Origin: Macrosoma leucophasiata
Lineage: Eukaryota > Arthropoda > Insecta > Lepidoptera > Hedylidae
Length of the DNA stretch: 64,000 nt
Assembly: GCA_036365455.1 (NCBI GenBank)
Contig: JAWQUS010000022.1
Coordinates: 2,480,001 to 2,544,000 of the forward strand
Direction: 5' to 3'
Translations under genes and position numbers: made by a program
Shown here: in pieces, positions 1 to 9,900 of the stretch
Numbering within the stretch: the stretch's first letter is position 1
Layout of the letters: each line of letters starts with the position of its first letter
Notes under the pieces: generated by a model
What the model was told of the DNA's origin: nothing
What the model saw: only the letters and a program-made list of their open reading frames with translations
Database searches by the model: none

Positions 1-322
1 GCAAGCAGCGTAAAAGTAAGTGTCAGTCGGTCAATTACAAGTCAGTCAGTCAGAGTCACAGTCAGTAATTCAAGTAAAGCGATGGCTACTTTACTAGAAC
101 ATTTTAAATGAAGTTTTGGAGGCAAACTGAAAAGCCGTGTTTTCGCACTGTTATTTTAATTCACTATACACGGGCACTGTAATAAACGTATATCAAACAA
201 AATACCACCAACTTTATTTAATATAACTCAAAAATACACTAAGAAAATGAAATAAAATAAGAGCACCACACGCCTCTTTCAAGTGTCCGCCAAAACTCTA
301 TACGGCCGTTAGTAGAGGTAGG
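1..322 (+). repeat. Interspersed repeat E, copy 1
   Basis: This block closely matches 59,645-59,952 in the same orientation, including the shared words GGCTACTTTA, GTGTTTTCGCACTGTTATT and AATAAGAGCACCA. Shorter related pieces lie at about 23,400-23,640 and 16,140-16,210. No protein and no clear terminal inverted repeat was seen, so the class is unknown. The copy may extend past the left edge. Confidence 0.7.
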
Positions 323-486
323 GTAAGTATGGATAGGGTGTGCATACTGTTCGTACAAATTGAGGACAACTTATTTCTTCAATAAAAAATATTAAATACA
401 TAAACATGTGATTTCAGTTCATGTATTATGATTATAACTCGATTTTCTAGTCGGGGTGTTAGAGAGTGTGCATTATTCCCGTTAAT

Positions 487-751
487 TTTTTTTTTTTTTA
501 TGTTATGGAAGTGGCAAACAAGCATGCAGTTCACATTGATGTTAAGTGATGACTGCAGCCTATAGACACCCACACAAAGACCAAGGTCACAATGCAGATG
601 CGTTGCCACTCCTGAGGCCTAAGGTGTTATGCCTCTGTGCCGGAAATTACAGGGCCATACATTACCACCTGACCGGAACACGATAGTGCTGAACACTACC
701 ATTTAGCGGCAAGTATATTAGGTAATGCGGTGGTAATGCTCTACCACCAGT
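487..751 (-). mobile_element. SINE-A copy, internally deleted
   Basis: SINE-A in full runs from ACTGGTGGTAGAGCTCC through GCACCACCGCATTACC, TTCCGGTCAGGTGGTAATG and CTGCAGTCATCACTTAAC to GTTTGCCACTT plus an A-rich tail, about 280 bp. This copy is reversed, with its poly(T) tail at the left. It lacks about 30 bp near its 5' end. Confidence 0.85.
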
Positions 752-1579
752 AAAACACATGTGGTATATTTGTTCTTTCTACTAACTTATTGATAACGCA
801 GCGACCTTTTATCTTAAGTTCAGGGCTATTAATGGCAATTGATCGTAATACTTCGCATTTATATCGATTCCTTTGCAGTGAAAGCTAAGAGAAAGCTTGT
901 GCTAAATATGGGCTATTCGGAGGGTCCGATCACTTCGGACTTAGATTAAGGGCCACAAATCTCAGTGCAAATTCACAGATTTTTAATAATTATAAAATCG
1001 TGTGTTCACCGTTGATAAGGTAAGAGAGTAATAATAAAAAATCGTCATTTGTTTATTTTTCTTCGAATATCAAATAAGCTTTTTTCTTTTTAATATTCAG
1101 CCAGTCATGATCGCGCTAATTCTCATTAGGCCAAGTAAAAACTCTTTGGACGCCCGGCAAATCGAATTTGTGCTAGTCAATGATGTTATATGTTACTAGA
1201 TTGGCAGTTTACGGCCGCAACGTGTAGCCCCTTCGAAGATGCGCACAGACATATCTGACCTCGGTTCCCTGCTTGACATGAAGTGCGACAGACGCGTCAC
1301 GCTCGTCCGTCAAACTTACTTAAAATGGCGAAATGTATTGATAAAAAATGTGTATCATGATCCGAAAAGAATGATACTGCAAGTGGCATTACTTTTCACG
1401 AATAAGTTCGCATAATTTTTATCATATTGCCTAAATTACATCAAAAAACAAAATAAATACATCGTGCATAATTTTTTCCATCGGTGTTGCTAGTAAAACA
1501 ATTGGAAATTTTCCCACTATTTAGGGAGTAAATTTAATGAATTACACTAAAAGGATTTAACAAATCGATCCAGTCCTTG
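752..1579. other. AT-rich stretch, no gene seen
   Basis: No exon, RNA gene or repeat with a partner in the window was recognised. A short stretch near 877-930 has an AG-like acceptor and about 16 open codons but no CD36-like residues, so it was not called. Confidence 0.4.
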
Positions 1580-1852
1580 ACTGGTGGTAGAGCCCCAGTG
1601 ATGGAGCTCGTGGGCGTAGGCACCACCGCATTGGCTTATATACTTGCCGCTAAATGGTAGTGTTCAGCACTATGGTGTTCCGGTCAGGTGGTAATGTACG
1701 GCCATGTAATTTCCATCACAGAGGCATAACGTGACAACGCATCTACATTTTGACCTCTGGTCATTGTGTGGGTGTCTATAGGCTGCAGTCACCACTTAAC
1801 ATCAATGTGAACTGCATGCTTGTTTGCCACTTTTAATAAGAACATAAAAAAG
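1580..1852 (+). mobile_element. SINE-A copy, near full length
   Basis: Begins ACTGGTGGTAGAG and ends at the tail CATAAAAAA. All internal landmarks of the family are present with scattered substitutions. Confidence 0.85.
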
Positions 1853-1885
1853 TCGTTCCTGAGATGCGCGTTCCAAAAACAATCA

Positions 1886-2098
1886 AATGGTAGTGTTCAG
1901 CACTATTGTGTTCGGGTCAGGTTGTAATGTACGCCTCTGTAATTTCCGGCACAGAGGCATAACACCTTAGGCCTTAGGAGTGGTAACATATATGGATTTT
2001 GACCTCTGGTCTTTGTGTGAGTGTCTATAGACCGTAGTCATTACTTAACATCAATGTGAACTGCAAGCTTGTTTGCCACTTAATTACATTAAAAAAAA
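1886..2098 (+). mobile_element. SINE-A copy, 5'-truncated
   Basis: Starts inside the family at ATGGTAGTGTTCAGCAC and ends CCACTTAATTACATT plus A-tail. It lies just after the previous copy in the same orientation. Confidence 0.8.
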
Positions 2099-2099
2099 T

Positions 2100-3408
2100 C
2101 TCTTCAGCTTTCCACCGCCCTGCCCCTCATTACTGCCGGCCGCCTCTGTACTTTGTGCGGGCAGTGCTCAATTATTATTTTGATGAGTGTTATTTTATAA
2201 CTGCGATATCTTCCAAGATATTGATTTGAATCGAAAGAAGTATAGGGCAATTTCGTTTTAAATGAAATACTTGTGATGAATAATATATTTATTTCGATTA
2301 GCATTAATATCATGTTTATAAAAACACCTTCGCAAATAATGCATTATTTTGGAACAACTTTGGCTAGTATAAAAAAGCTTATAGTGAGCTAACGTTAAAA
2401 TATAGACATATGCTGTATGACAAAAAAAAACTTCGAACGTTGAAATGTTTTCGCCCCAAAGTCGTAAACTCATAACGTGCTACATTTCCGTATAAAAACA
2501 CCTCACCGATTGGTATCTTATTAATAGGTAACCAGGTAACCAAATCAAGTGTTTGTATGGAATTTTAGCCGAATGTCCGGGGTGTGCTATTACGCAAAGA
2601 AACCGACTGTTTACCATCTACAGCTCACATCGTATGCTCGAAACACTTTAGTGGTCAAGATAAGAGTCCACCCAAACATGCTAAAGTCAAGCCATTGTTA
2701 GTGCGGTCCTAATTTGGATGGGTGAGCACAAAGTCATGTAATTGTTAGTGCGGTAAAAAATTGAATAGATGAGCACGTAACATTCATTTCCATCTCGTTT
2801 TCTCCCACGTTAAATTTTATGAATTTGTGCGTGTCCCTTTTTACTGTCGATTTTTCGTTTCATTGACTTTCAAATCACAACAATGCAAAAGAAGTTTTCA
2901 CTTTAAAACTTTAAAACTCGGCTATTAATTCGTCTCAAGATCCGTTAACTACTAACTGAGAGCTTTTTCTAAGTATTTTCAATGTACAGACACGCTTCCG
3001 TTACAGTTTTATACAATATAGATTGAAAGTTTCAATAAATTATATTCAAAATGTACAACATTAATGACACCAAAGCAATTAAATACATTTATTCATTAAT
3101 ATATTTTGGGGAAATTATCTCACCACTGGTAACTCTGACCGACTCTGTCCATTTCCATGACAACGATATTGTTATCTCACTTTAACGGTAATTTGTTAAC
3201 CAGTGGAAGAAACGAGACAAATATAGTTTACTTTGTACATAAGTATCGGTTTCAAAGCTACGTCTTTTGAACTAGTAAGTTGTTACGCATTTCTGAAAAT
3301 CGTTTGTATGACATTGCTTCTCTAGTATTTATAAGCTCATTGGTGCTAGAGATACACATCAGCCACTAGGCATTCAATCCAGAGGGACAAAATAATGAAA
3401 TACCAACA
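2100..3408. other. No gene or clear repeat seen
   Basis: AT-rich non-coding sequence without convincing exons on either strand and without matches elsewhere in the window. Confidence 0.4.
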
Positions 3409-3416
3409 TTGAGAGG

Positions 3417-3745
3417 CAGTGCCGGATAAAACCGGTGCGGGGCCCGTAGCAAATGTCACCATGGGCCCCTAGAGTTACATTGCCTACTGAAATTTAGGAT
3501 GTAAATAAAACAACATTTACGAAAAGGAATCGAAAATTTAGGGGATTTCCCCTGTAAGTATTGTGGTATTGCCAACTTGCAACAAAATAATATAGGTACC
3601 TATATAATTAGTGGTCAACGCTCCCTTTGAGAATAGCTAAGGTGTATTACATATTTGTGTTTTTTTTTGGGCACAGGCACGGGGCCCCCAATGGCGCGGG
3701 GCCCGTAGCATTTGCTACTCCTGCTATATGGCTAATCCGGCACTG
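3417..3745. mobile_element. hAT-like MITE with exact 8-bp TSD
   Basis: The ends are CAGTGCCGGAT... and ...AATCCGGCACTG, a short terminal inverted repeat. It is flanked by the identical octamer TTGAGAGG at 3,409-3,416 and 3,746-3,753. An 8-bp duplication with CAG-type ends is characteristic of the hAT superfamily. There is no transposase, so it is non-autonomous. Fragments of a related copy surround the insertion at 50.8-51.26 kb. Confidence 0.8.
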
Positions 3746-3753
3746 TTGAGAGG

Positions 3754-4329
3754 TTTCACCAATATTCTTAATCGAATTTATAATTAATAACACTACCTAC
3801 CCGAATAGCATAATATTTCACATGTAGCCATATAATTATATTACCCAACATTCTACAATCTCGGACGTCCGTCCTGCGTAACCTTACGCAAGTCTAGCCA
3901 GATTATAGGCATCCTAAATACCTAGGCTAGGTCAGAGGTGTCTAGTTGCATCCATGGTATTAACATAACTAGTGATGCTTATAAAGGTTAAATATACCGC
4001 AGGCTTGTTTGTGGTTGAAAAACGGTGTTTATAATTACAGAGTAGGTACCTACATAGAAATAGGTACGAAGGTTATGGAATTCAGATGTTAGGTATACGA
4101 CAATGATCTAGAAAAACTTGAGGTATAAGTGGATCCTGTGGTATATCTTTTGTATACATATATCTGTTATATATAACGTATAAGAAAGAAAGAAACAAAG
4201 AAAATATATTTATTAGGACAATAGGTACATAGTAGAAAACAAAACAGAAAAAAGATGAAACAAAAATAAATTAACAAAAAAACAAAATTAACTTAAAAAA
4301 TTGTTCTATAAGGACCCCAACTCAGCATT
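3754..4329. other. No gene seen
   Basis: AT-rich sequence with no recognisable exon or repeat. Confidence 0.35.
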
Positions 4330-4450
4330 TATTTATTTTTTATTTATTTAAACTTTATTGCCACAGTATAGTACATGATGACAAATGGCGAACTTAACGC
4401 TAAAAGCGCTCTTTTCCAGTTAACCATCGGGAGTCTAGAGAGCTATCTGA
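4330..4450 (-). mobile_element. LINE 3'-end fragment
   Basis: Read on the - strand this ends with a mobile-element 3' tail of the type AATAAAGTTTAAATAAATAAA after the words TTTAGCGTTAAG and GCCATTTGT. The same 3' end occurs on the + strand at 61,610-61,690 behind a LINE ORF, which identifies it. Confidence 0.55.
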
Positions 4451-5156
4451 GCGGCACAACAGTTATGGGAGAAAATTTAAAAACAAAAGTATTACATAAG
4501 CTTAATAAAATACATGATATATATATATATACCTATACATACATACTTATAGAGAAATTCATAAAAACTACATATACATAATACAGATACAATAATATAA
4601 GTTCTAAACATATATATTATTATATAATAAAATATACTTACACATCAATAAATAAATATGCAATTTGGATGATGATTTCTGATAAGGATTCCCACTTAGG
4701 AATCACACACATACTCGTATAATTATCATAAAAGATGTTTGAAGCATTGTGCCGGATTAATAAACCCGGCGCTGGTATTATGTTGGGGCCTTATACTGCG
4801 ACACTACGGATGCCCAACTGCTGCCAATTGAAATGTAAAATAAAAAAAAAAAAAAAAAGCATACTAAAGGATCATGGCAAGATTTGTACAGAAAAAATGA
4901 AAAAAAGGTACTCGGTAAAACAGTATGGAAATATTATCCAGTGAACCTAAACAACATTTCCTGATACAAGGCAATCTCGTGGCGGAAGGGTTCGGCAATT
5001 TATGGAAATCTTAGATTTGGTAAAGGTACTGAACAGGGTGCAAGGTATCTCCTATGTCTTAATCTGACGCGCTGGAGTAAATTTAAAAATCCTTTCTTGG
5101 GCTCCCCTACTATAGATAGGTACAGACGCGACGGGAGACTTTATTTTATAATAAGT
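4451..5156. other. AT-rich, no gene seen
   Basis: Contains short TA-rich microsatellite patches and a 16-A run near 4,843-4,858. No exon or RNA gene was recognised. Confidence 0.35.
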
Positions 5157-5164
5157 AGTAGACA

Positions 5165-5683
5165 CATAGAGCAACACAGGAGGGGAGTAGCCATATGCAG
5201 TCTTTCCCCTCTGTAAAAGTACAAGCCCAAATGGGCGTATACCTGTCGCCTAGATGTTTAAATGTGTGCGTGAAATTGTTTCTGTATTTTGTTAAAGTCA
5301 ATGATGTGAGTTTCGTAGTGATAGACGATTTTTGTAGTGTGCGTGTGTGTCGCACGCATTTCCCCTCGCAAAAAATGACAGATTGTTTTGCATCGGTAAT
5401 AAACGATAAGGCTACTCGCATGCTTACGACCCGGTTAGTCCAGCGGTGCGAAACCACAGTTTGATTCGAAGGGTCGCGGGTTCAATCCCCGCACCGGGAC
5501 AAATATTTGTATGGCCTACAGATATTTGTTTCGGGTCTTGGTGTTTGTGTATGTGTTGTTTGTGTATAACGGCCCCCACGATACAGGTTTATACCTAGTG
5601 TGGGGCTGTGAGTGTAAGCGTTTTTTTTTTTTCATGCTACTCCCCTCCATTTCGCCGCGGCCGGTGGTCCGTTTTGCTCTATG
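5165..5683 (+). mobile_element. hAT-like MITE-H with nested SINE-T
   Basis: The ends are inverted copies of CATAGAGCAACAC. The left side continues GGAGGGGAGTAGCCATATG and the right side mirrors it as CTACTCCCCTCC with a CCGCGGCC-rich arm. The octamer AGTAGACA flanks it on both sides (5,157-5,164; 5,684-5,691), an exact 8-bp TSD. A tRNA-derived SINE (about 5,427-5,625) has inserted near the right arm. Confidence 0.8.
5427..5625 (+). mobile_element. SINE-T copy with tRNA-like head
   Basis: The head ends CGCGGGTTCAATCCCCGC, a T-arm with a B-box-like GGTTCAATCC, and the D side has TTAGTCCAGCGG. The tail reads GTTTCGGGTC...GTGGGGCTGTGAGTGTAAGCG followed by a T-run. Other copies are at 56.52 kb (+), 56.87 kb (-), 55.86 kb (-) and 28.15-28.55 kb (-). 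It sits inside MITE-H and is therefore younger. Confidence 0.7.
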
Positions 5684-6082
5684 AGTAGACAGAGGAAGAT
5701 AGATAAAAGTATTATCACTTAATCTGAGCTCACACATCCAGGTCTCACACATAAACTTGTAATAAGGAAATCATTAAAAATAAATGATTTTTCTCTACAA
5801 AGACACGTCATAGCATAATGAGGAAGCCATCTTTACTTTGTATATTTTGACAATAGGTGTTATAAATTACAACCACATACAAGATTTTATGTGCGATAAA
5901 CAAAATTATAAAGGCTTTTTTAATTTGTTTCTTTTTTTTTGTAAAGAATTAGCAACTTCATTGTTTTGTGTTTTAGTACGATAAAATGTAGGATCATGAT
6001 TGACTTCTAGCTTACTCATAAAACTTTAAGTCCGCCTTTATCTACCATCTTCATGTATAAAAAGAATAAATAAATAAATAAA

Positions 6083-6668
6083 ACTGGTGGTTGAGTTTGA
6101 GTGTTGGGAGTTTAGGGCGTAGGCACCACCGCATTACCTAATCTATTTGCTGCTAAATGGTAGTGTTCTCTTCTTCAACTCTATTGTTCAGTCTCGGATT
6201 CTCTCTTTTTACGGACACGTCTCAAGGCAAAGTGAGACCTACATTGAACGATTGCAGGGGACTTTTAACGGTAAAAGAGGACGCGGTAGGTCCCCTATGC
6301 GATGGGTCGACCAAATTAAAACAGACACTAAAAATACATTTTATGAGTGCACCCGAAAGGCATCTGTACGCGAGGAGTGGCACCGGATAGTAAAGCGAGC
6401 CACGAATTAACCTTAAAATGACAATCACGACCACTCTGTCAAGAGTGCCACGACTAAGAAGAAGAAGAAGGTAGTGTTCAGCACAATCGTGTTCCGGTTA
6501 GATGGTAATGCATGGCCACCTAATAATCACAGAGACATTTAAACTAAGGTCTTAGGACTGACAATGCATCTGCATTGTGTCTTTTGACCTTTGTGTTAGT
6601 GTCTATAGGCTGCAGTCATCAATTAACATCAATGGGAACTGCATGCTTGTTTGCCACCTTAAAAAAAG
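6083..6668 (+). mobile_element. SINE-A copy split by a LINE tail
   Basis: The SINE occupies 6,083-6,168 and resumes at 6,470-6,668. The break carries a direct repeat, GGTAGTGTTC, at 6,159-6,168 and 6,470-6,479. The intervening 301 bp are a LINE 3' fragment. The SINE end lies about 30 bp before the acceptor of the first receptor exon seen here. Confidence 0.8.
6169..6469 (+). mobile_element. RTE-like LINE 3' fragment
   Basis: An open frame (to 6,410) encodes residues like FYGHVSRQSE...GKRGRGRSPMRWVDQIK, the C-terminal tail typical of endonuclease/reverse-transcriptase LINEs of the RTE type. It ends in an (AAG)n run. The 10-bp direct repeats at both edges show insertion by target-primed reverse transcription into a SINE. 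Confidence 0.75.
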
Positions 6669-6699
6669 ACACCATATCAACACCATTCTTTTGTTACAG

Positions 6700-6900
6700 A
6701 GCATAGCCAACGTAGTGTCTCAACAGAGTTTCTTCACACGCTTCGGCCTGAATAAGATCATCACCCTCACCAACAGCCAGCCCCTCACGAAGATGACCGC
6801 CAGGGAGTTCATGATGGGCTACAAGTCTGAGCTGATGACCCTCGGGAACAGCTTCATGCCTGGATGGATCTACTTTGATAAACTCGGTCTTATCGATAGG
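6700..6900 (+). CDS. CD36-like receptor, coding exon (a)
   Basis: The acceptor TTGTTACAG precedes it and GTAAGT follows; 67 codons in phase 0 on both sides. It encodes the family segment with REFMMGYKSELMTLGN and ends LGLIDR. Confidence 0.88.
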
Positions 6901-9900
6901 GTAAGTTTTGGGAGATATTTTTACTTGTTATATTTGGTGGCGGGACGTGATGACCCACCCAAAGATAGCCCTCGTCCACGCACATATTGAACCCTCGCCG
7001 TATGATTGACTAGCGGCCCGCCCCGGCATCGCGCGGTTTTCAATGTTACCTACCCTCTCCTATTCATCTTAGCCTAAAGCTTAACAGAAGCGCGCATGGC
7101 CCAGCGGCTGGTGTAGATCGTAAGCGATCTGCTCGGTTAAGCACTACGGGCGCGGTCGGGTAGTGTGATGGGTGACCGCTAGTGGCAATTTAATGCGCGT
7201 TTCCGTGCTTCGGAGGGCACGTTAAGCCGTCGGTCCCGGTTGCTATCGATGGATAGCAGTCGTTAAACCTTGTCGGAGGCCTTATGGGCGGTTCGAAAAC
7301 ATCCGACAGTGGGTTGGCCACTAACCCACCCACCTCCACCAAACCGCATTGGAGCAGCGTGGTGGATTAAGCTCCAGGCCTCCTCCCAAAAAGGGGAGAG
7401 ACTCGTGCCCAGCAGTAGGACGTATAATGGGTTGCCATTATTAAAGCTTTACTCGGTAAATGACGTATCTAACACTGAAATTATTTTTAACTGTCTCGGT
7501 AGCCTAGTGGTAGCAGGCCACTACTACTACGCTGAGGTCCTGGGTTCGATTCCCGGGTTATCAAAGATAATGGTGTCCTTTATCTCTGGTTCTATTGGGA
7601 TTTTTCCATTTTCTGGAAATTTCCCAGTACCTCCCCTCCCAGTTTGGTAAAGTGCCCGGAGATGTCAACAGGCTCGCCACCTGTTACATGGGCCAAAACG
7701 TAACCGGCGAAGAATCGTGGGTTTTTGCATGTATGCTTGAATGCATGCATTTACCTCTGCCTACCTCTTTGGGGATTACAGGCGTGAAGTTACGAAATAA
7801 TTCTTCAAATCAGACCAGTAGTTCCTGAGATTAGCGCGTTCAAGCAATCAAAGAAACAAACAAACTCTTCAGCTTTATAATATTATACGAGTATACTTTA
7901 TAAAGTATAAGTATAGAAGATTCTAAAATAAACATTAAAAAAAAAACGCGCGGCCAAAAAAAAAGACATTTCCCTCCGACATTTTTTCTCTACAAATCTT
8001 TTATGATCAAGATTCCCAGCGACCAATCGATCTTTGGAGGCCCTTAGAACCGGAGGCCCGTGGCGGACCGCCCGAGCCGCCCCCGTCTTAGACCGCCACT
8101 GCTAGAGCGCGTCGTATATTAGGCTCCGGGGCACCCCCCTCGGCTTCTTCTGCTCCCATTTCAAAATGGAACTGGCAGTTCTTTTCCCGACACAGTTGTC
8201 AAGGTGGCACAGGATTGTCAAATTAACCTCCCATTCCTTCCAGATGTATGACTTCGATGGCGATTATGAAACGATCTACACTGGAGAGATAGACAACACG
8301 AAGTCCGGTCTGATCGAGACGTACCGGGGATCCACCGACTTACCGCAGTGGGAGGGGAAACACTGCTCAAACGTCCAGAACGCATCCGACGGCACCAAGT
8401 TCCAGGGTCAAGTGGGATTCAATGACTCTATACTGTTCTATAGGAAGAGTCTGTGCAGGGCTGCGCCTTTGGTGAGTAATATTTTTAAAGTAATTGAAAT
8501 ATAAAAAAAGAGGTAAGAAGTAAAAAAGTAAAAATATTTATAGGCGCAGCCGACGTACCAATATCAGGTACTGCTTAGAAAAACAATAGAAAAAAAAATA
8601 ACACTTTTAAAATATACGTAGGTGCGAACAAAAAAAAATAGAACACATATAACACAAACTCTAGAAAGAACTCTAATATTATAAAAAAGTACCTCGTCGC
8701 AGTTGAAAAAAAAATGATTTCACGGCTGCACCAAATAGTTCCCAGTTCAGCATAATGACAAGCCGGAGCCTGACGCTGGTTTTCATCTGGAAACTTCTCG
8801 GTGGGAAACGAAAATCAGTTCTAAAAGTCGATAACAATATATTAAATACTTACTAGGACTATAATCTTCTAGGACTATAACTCTTGAGACGTTGCACTGC
8901 TGGGCACGATTCTCTCCCCTTTTTGGGGGGAGGCCTGGTGCTTACCCCACCACGCTTCTCCAATGCGGGTTGGTGGAGACACGAGTTCGTGGCCAAGCCG
9001 CTGTTGGATGTTTTCAAACTGCCCAGGAGCGGATTTCTCTATAGGTCGAGTAGGCCCGGGCCTAGGGCGGCAAAATTTAGGAGCCGGCAAAATTTGGTCG
9101 TTCTTTCTTTTTATGTAGTTGCCTACGCGCATACGTGTAAAATCTCAAAAAAGTGTCCATATACCATCTTACTGACTATCGTTTTTTCTCATTTGAATTT
9201 TATTTCTAATTTCTATAGTTTATCTAATTATTTGTGCTCTTGCTACAGCACAGGGGGGGGGGGGGTTATCTTTCATAGGCCTAGGGCAGCCAACGTATTA
9301 AATCCGCTCCTGAAAAAAGTTCTGTTGCCATTCAAAGTTTCAATGTAGATATTTTTTGTCTGGCTATGATCTTTTCAGCTGTTTTCTTTTAGCTACATTT
9401 AATATAAACAGTTCATTGTCATGACAAACTTATCAGTTGAACACCTGATGATGGAGAATGTCTTGGTTCCTCAGATCCCAAAGGAGGTGGGAGTTAAGAG
9501 TGGGCTGAAGGCATACATGTACAGCTTCCCCGACCATATGTTGGACAACGGGAAATACATCGAGGAGAACAAGTGTTTCTGTAGGCATGGTAAGTAGTTT
9601 GACCTTGATTTGGCTTTGTGCTTAGCCCATCCGGATCTACGAGTATAATAGGAGAATGTAATGTAAAATGTAAATAATAAATGTAAAGTAACTTCACGTC
9701 TGTATATGATGGGGTAGGCAGAGGTGAATGCATGCATTCAAGCATACACCCTCGATTCACCAGCTATGTTTCTGTATGGTGCAATCTTGAAATTTTTAAG
9801 TATTTGATAAATAAATGCACCTCTCAGCGATGCCAACCGCGGAATTCAAAATATTTTGAAAAATTATATTTGTATGTAATGTGATGACGTCTTATAAATT

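Noticed and set aside
379..609. Open frames through SINE-A copies that begin MATHLHCDLG or contain [20 protein letters not shown]
   Set aside because: The same peptide arises from every SINE-A copy in one frame; it is a by-product of the repeat and not a gene.
870..930. Possible upstream CD36 exon (KAKRKLVLNMGYSEG after TTTGCAG)
   Set aside because: No family residues, no clear donor, and no neighbour exon; a chance open stretch.
5146..5464. Opposed 90-100 codon frames in MITE-H
   Set aside because: They lie on both strands of a palindromic non-autonomous element and have no domain.
9437..9589. Alternative start of receptor exon c after TTATCAG
   Set aside because: With the phase required by exon b it meets stop codons immediately; the acceptor at 9,411 keeps the frame open.
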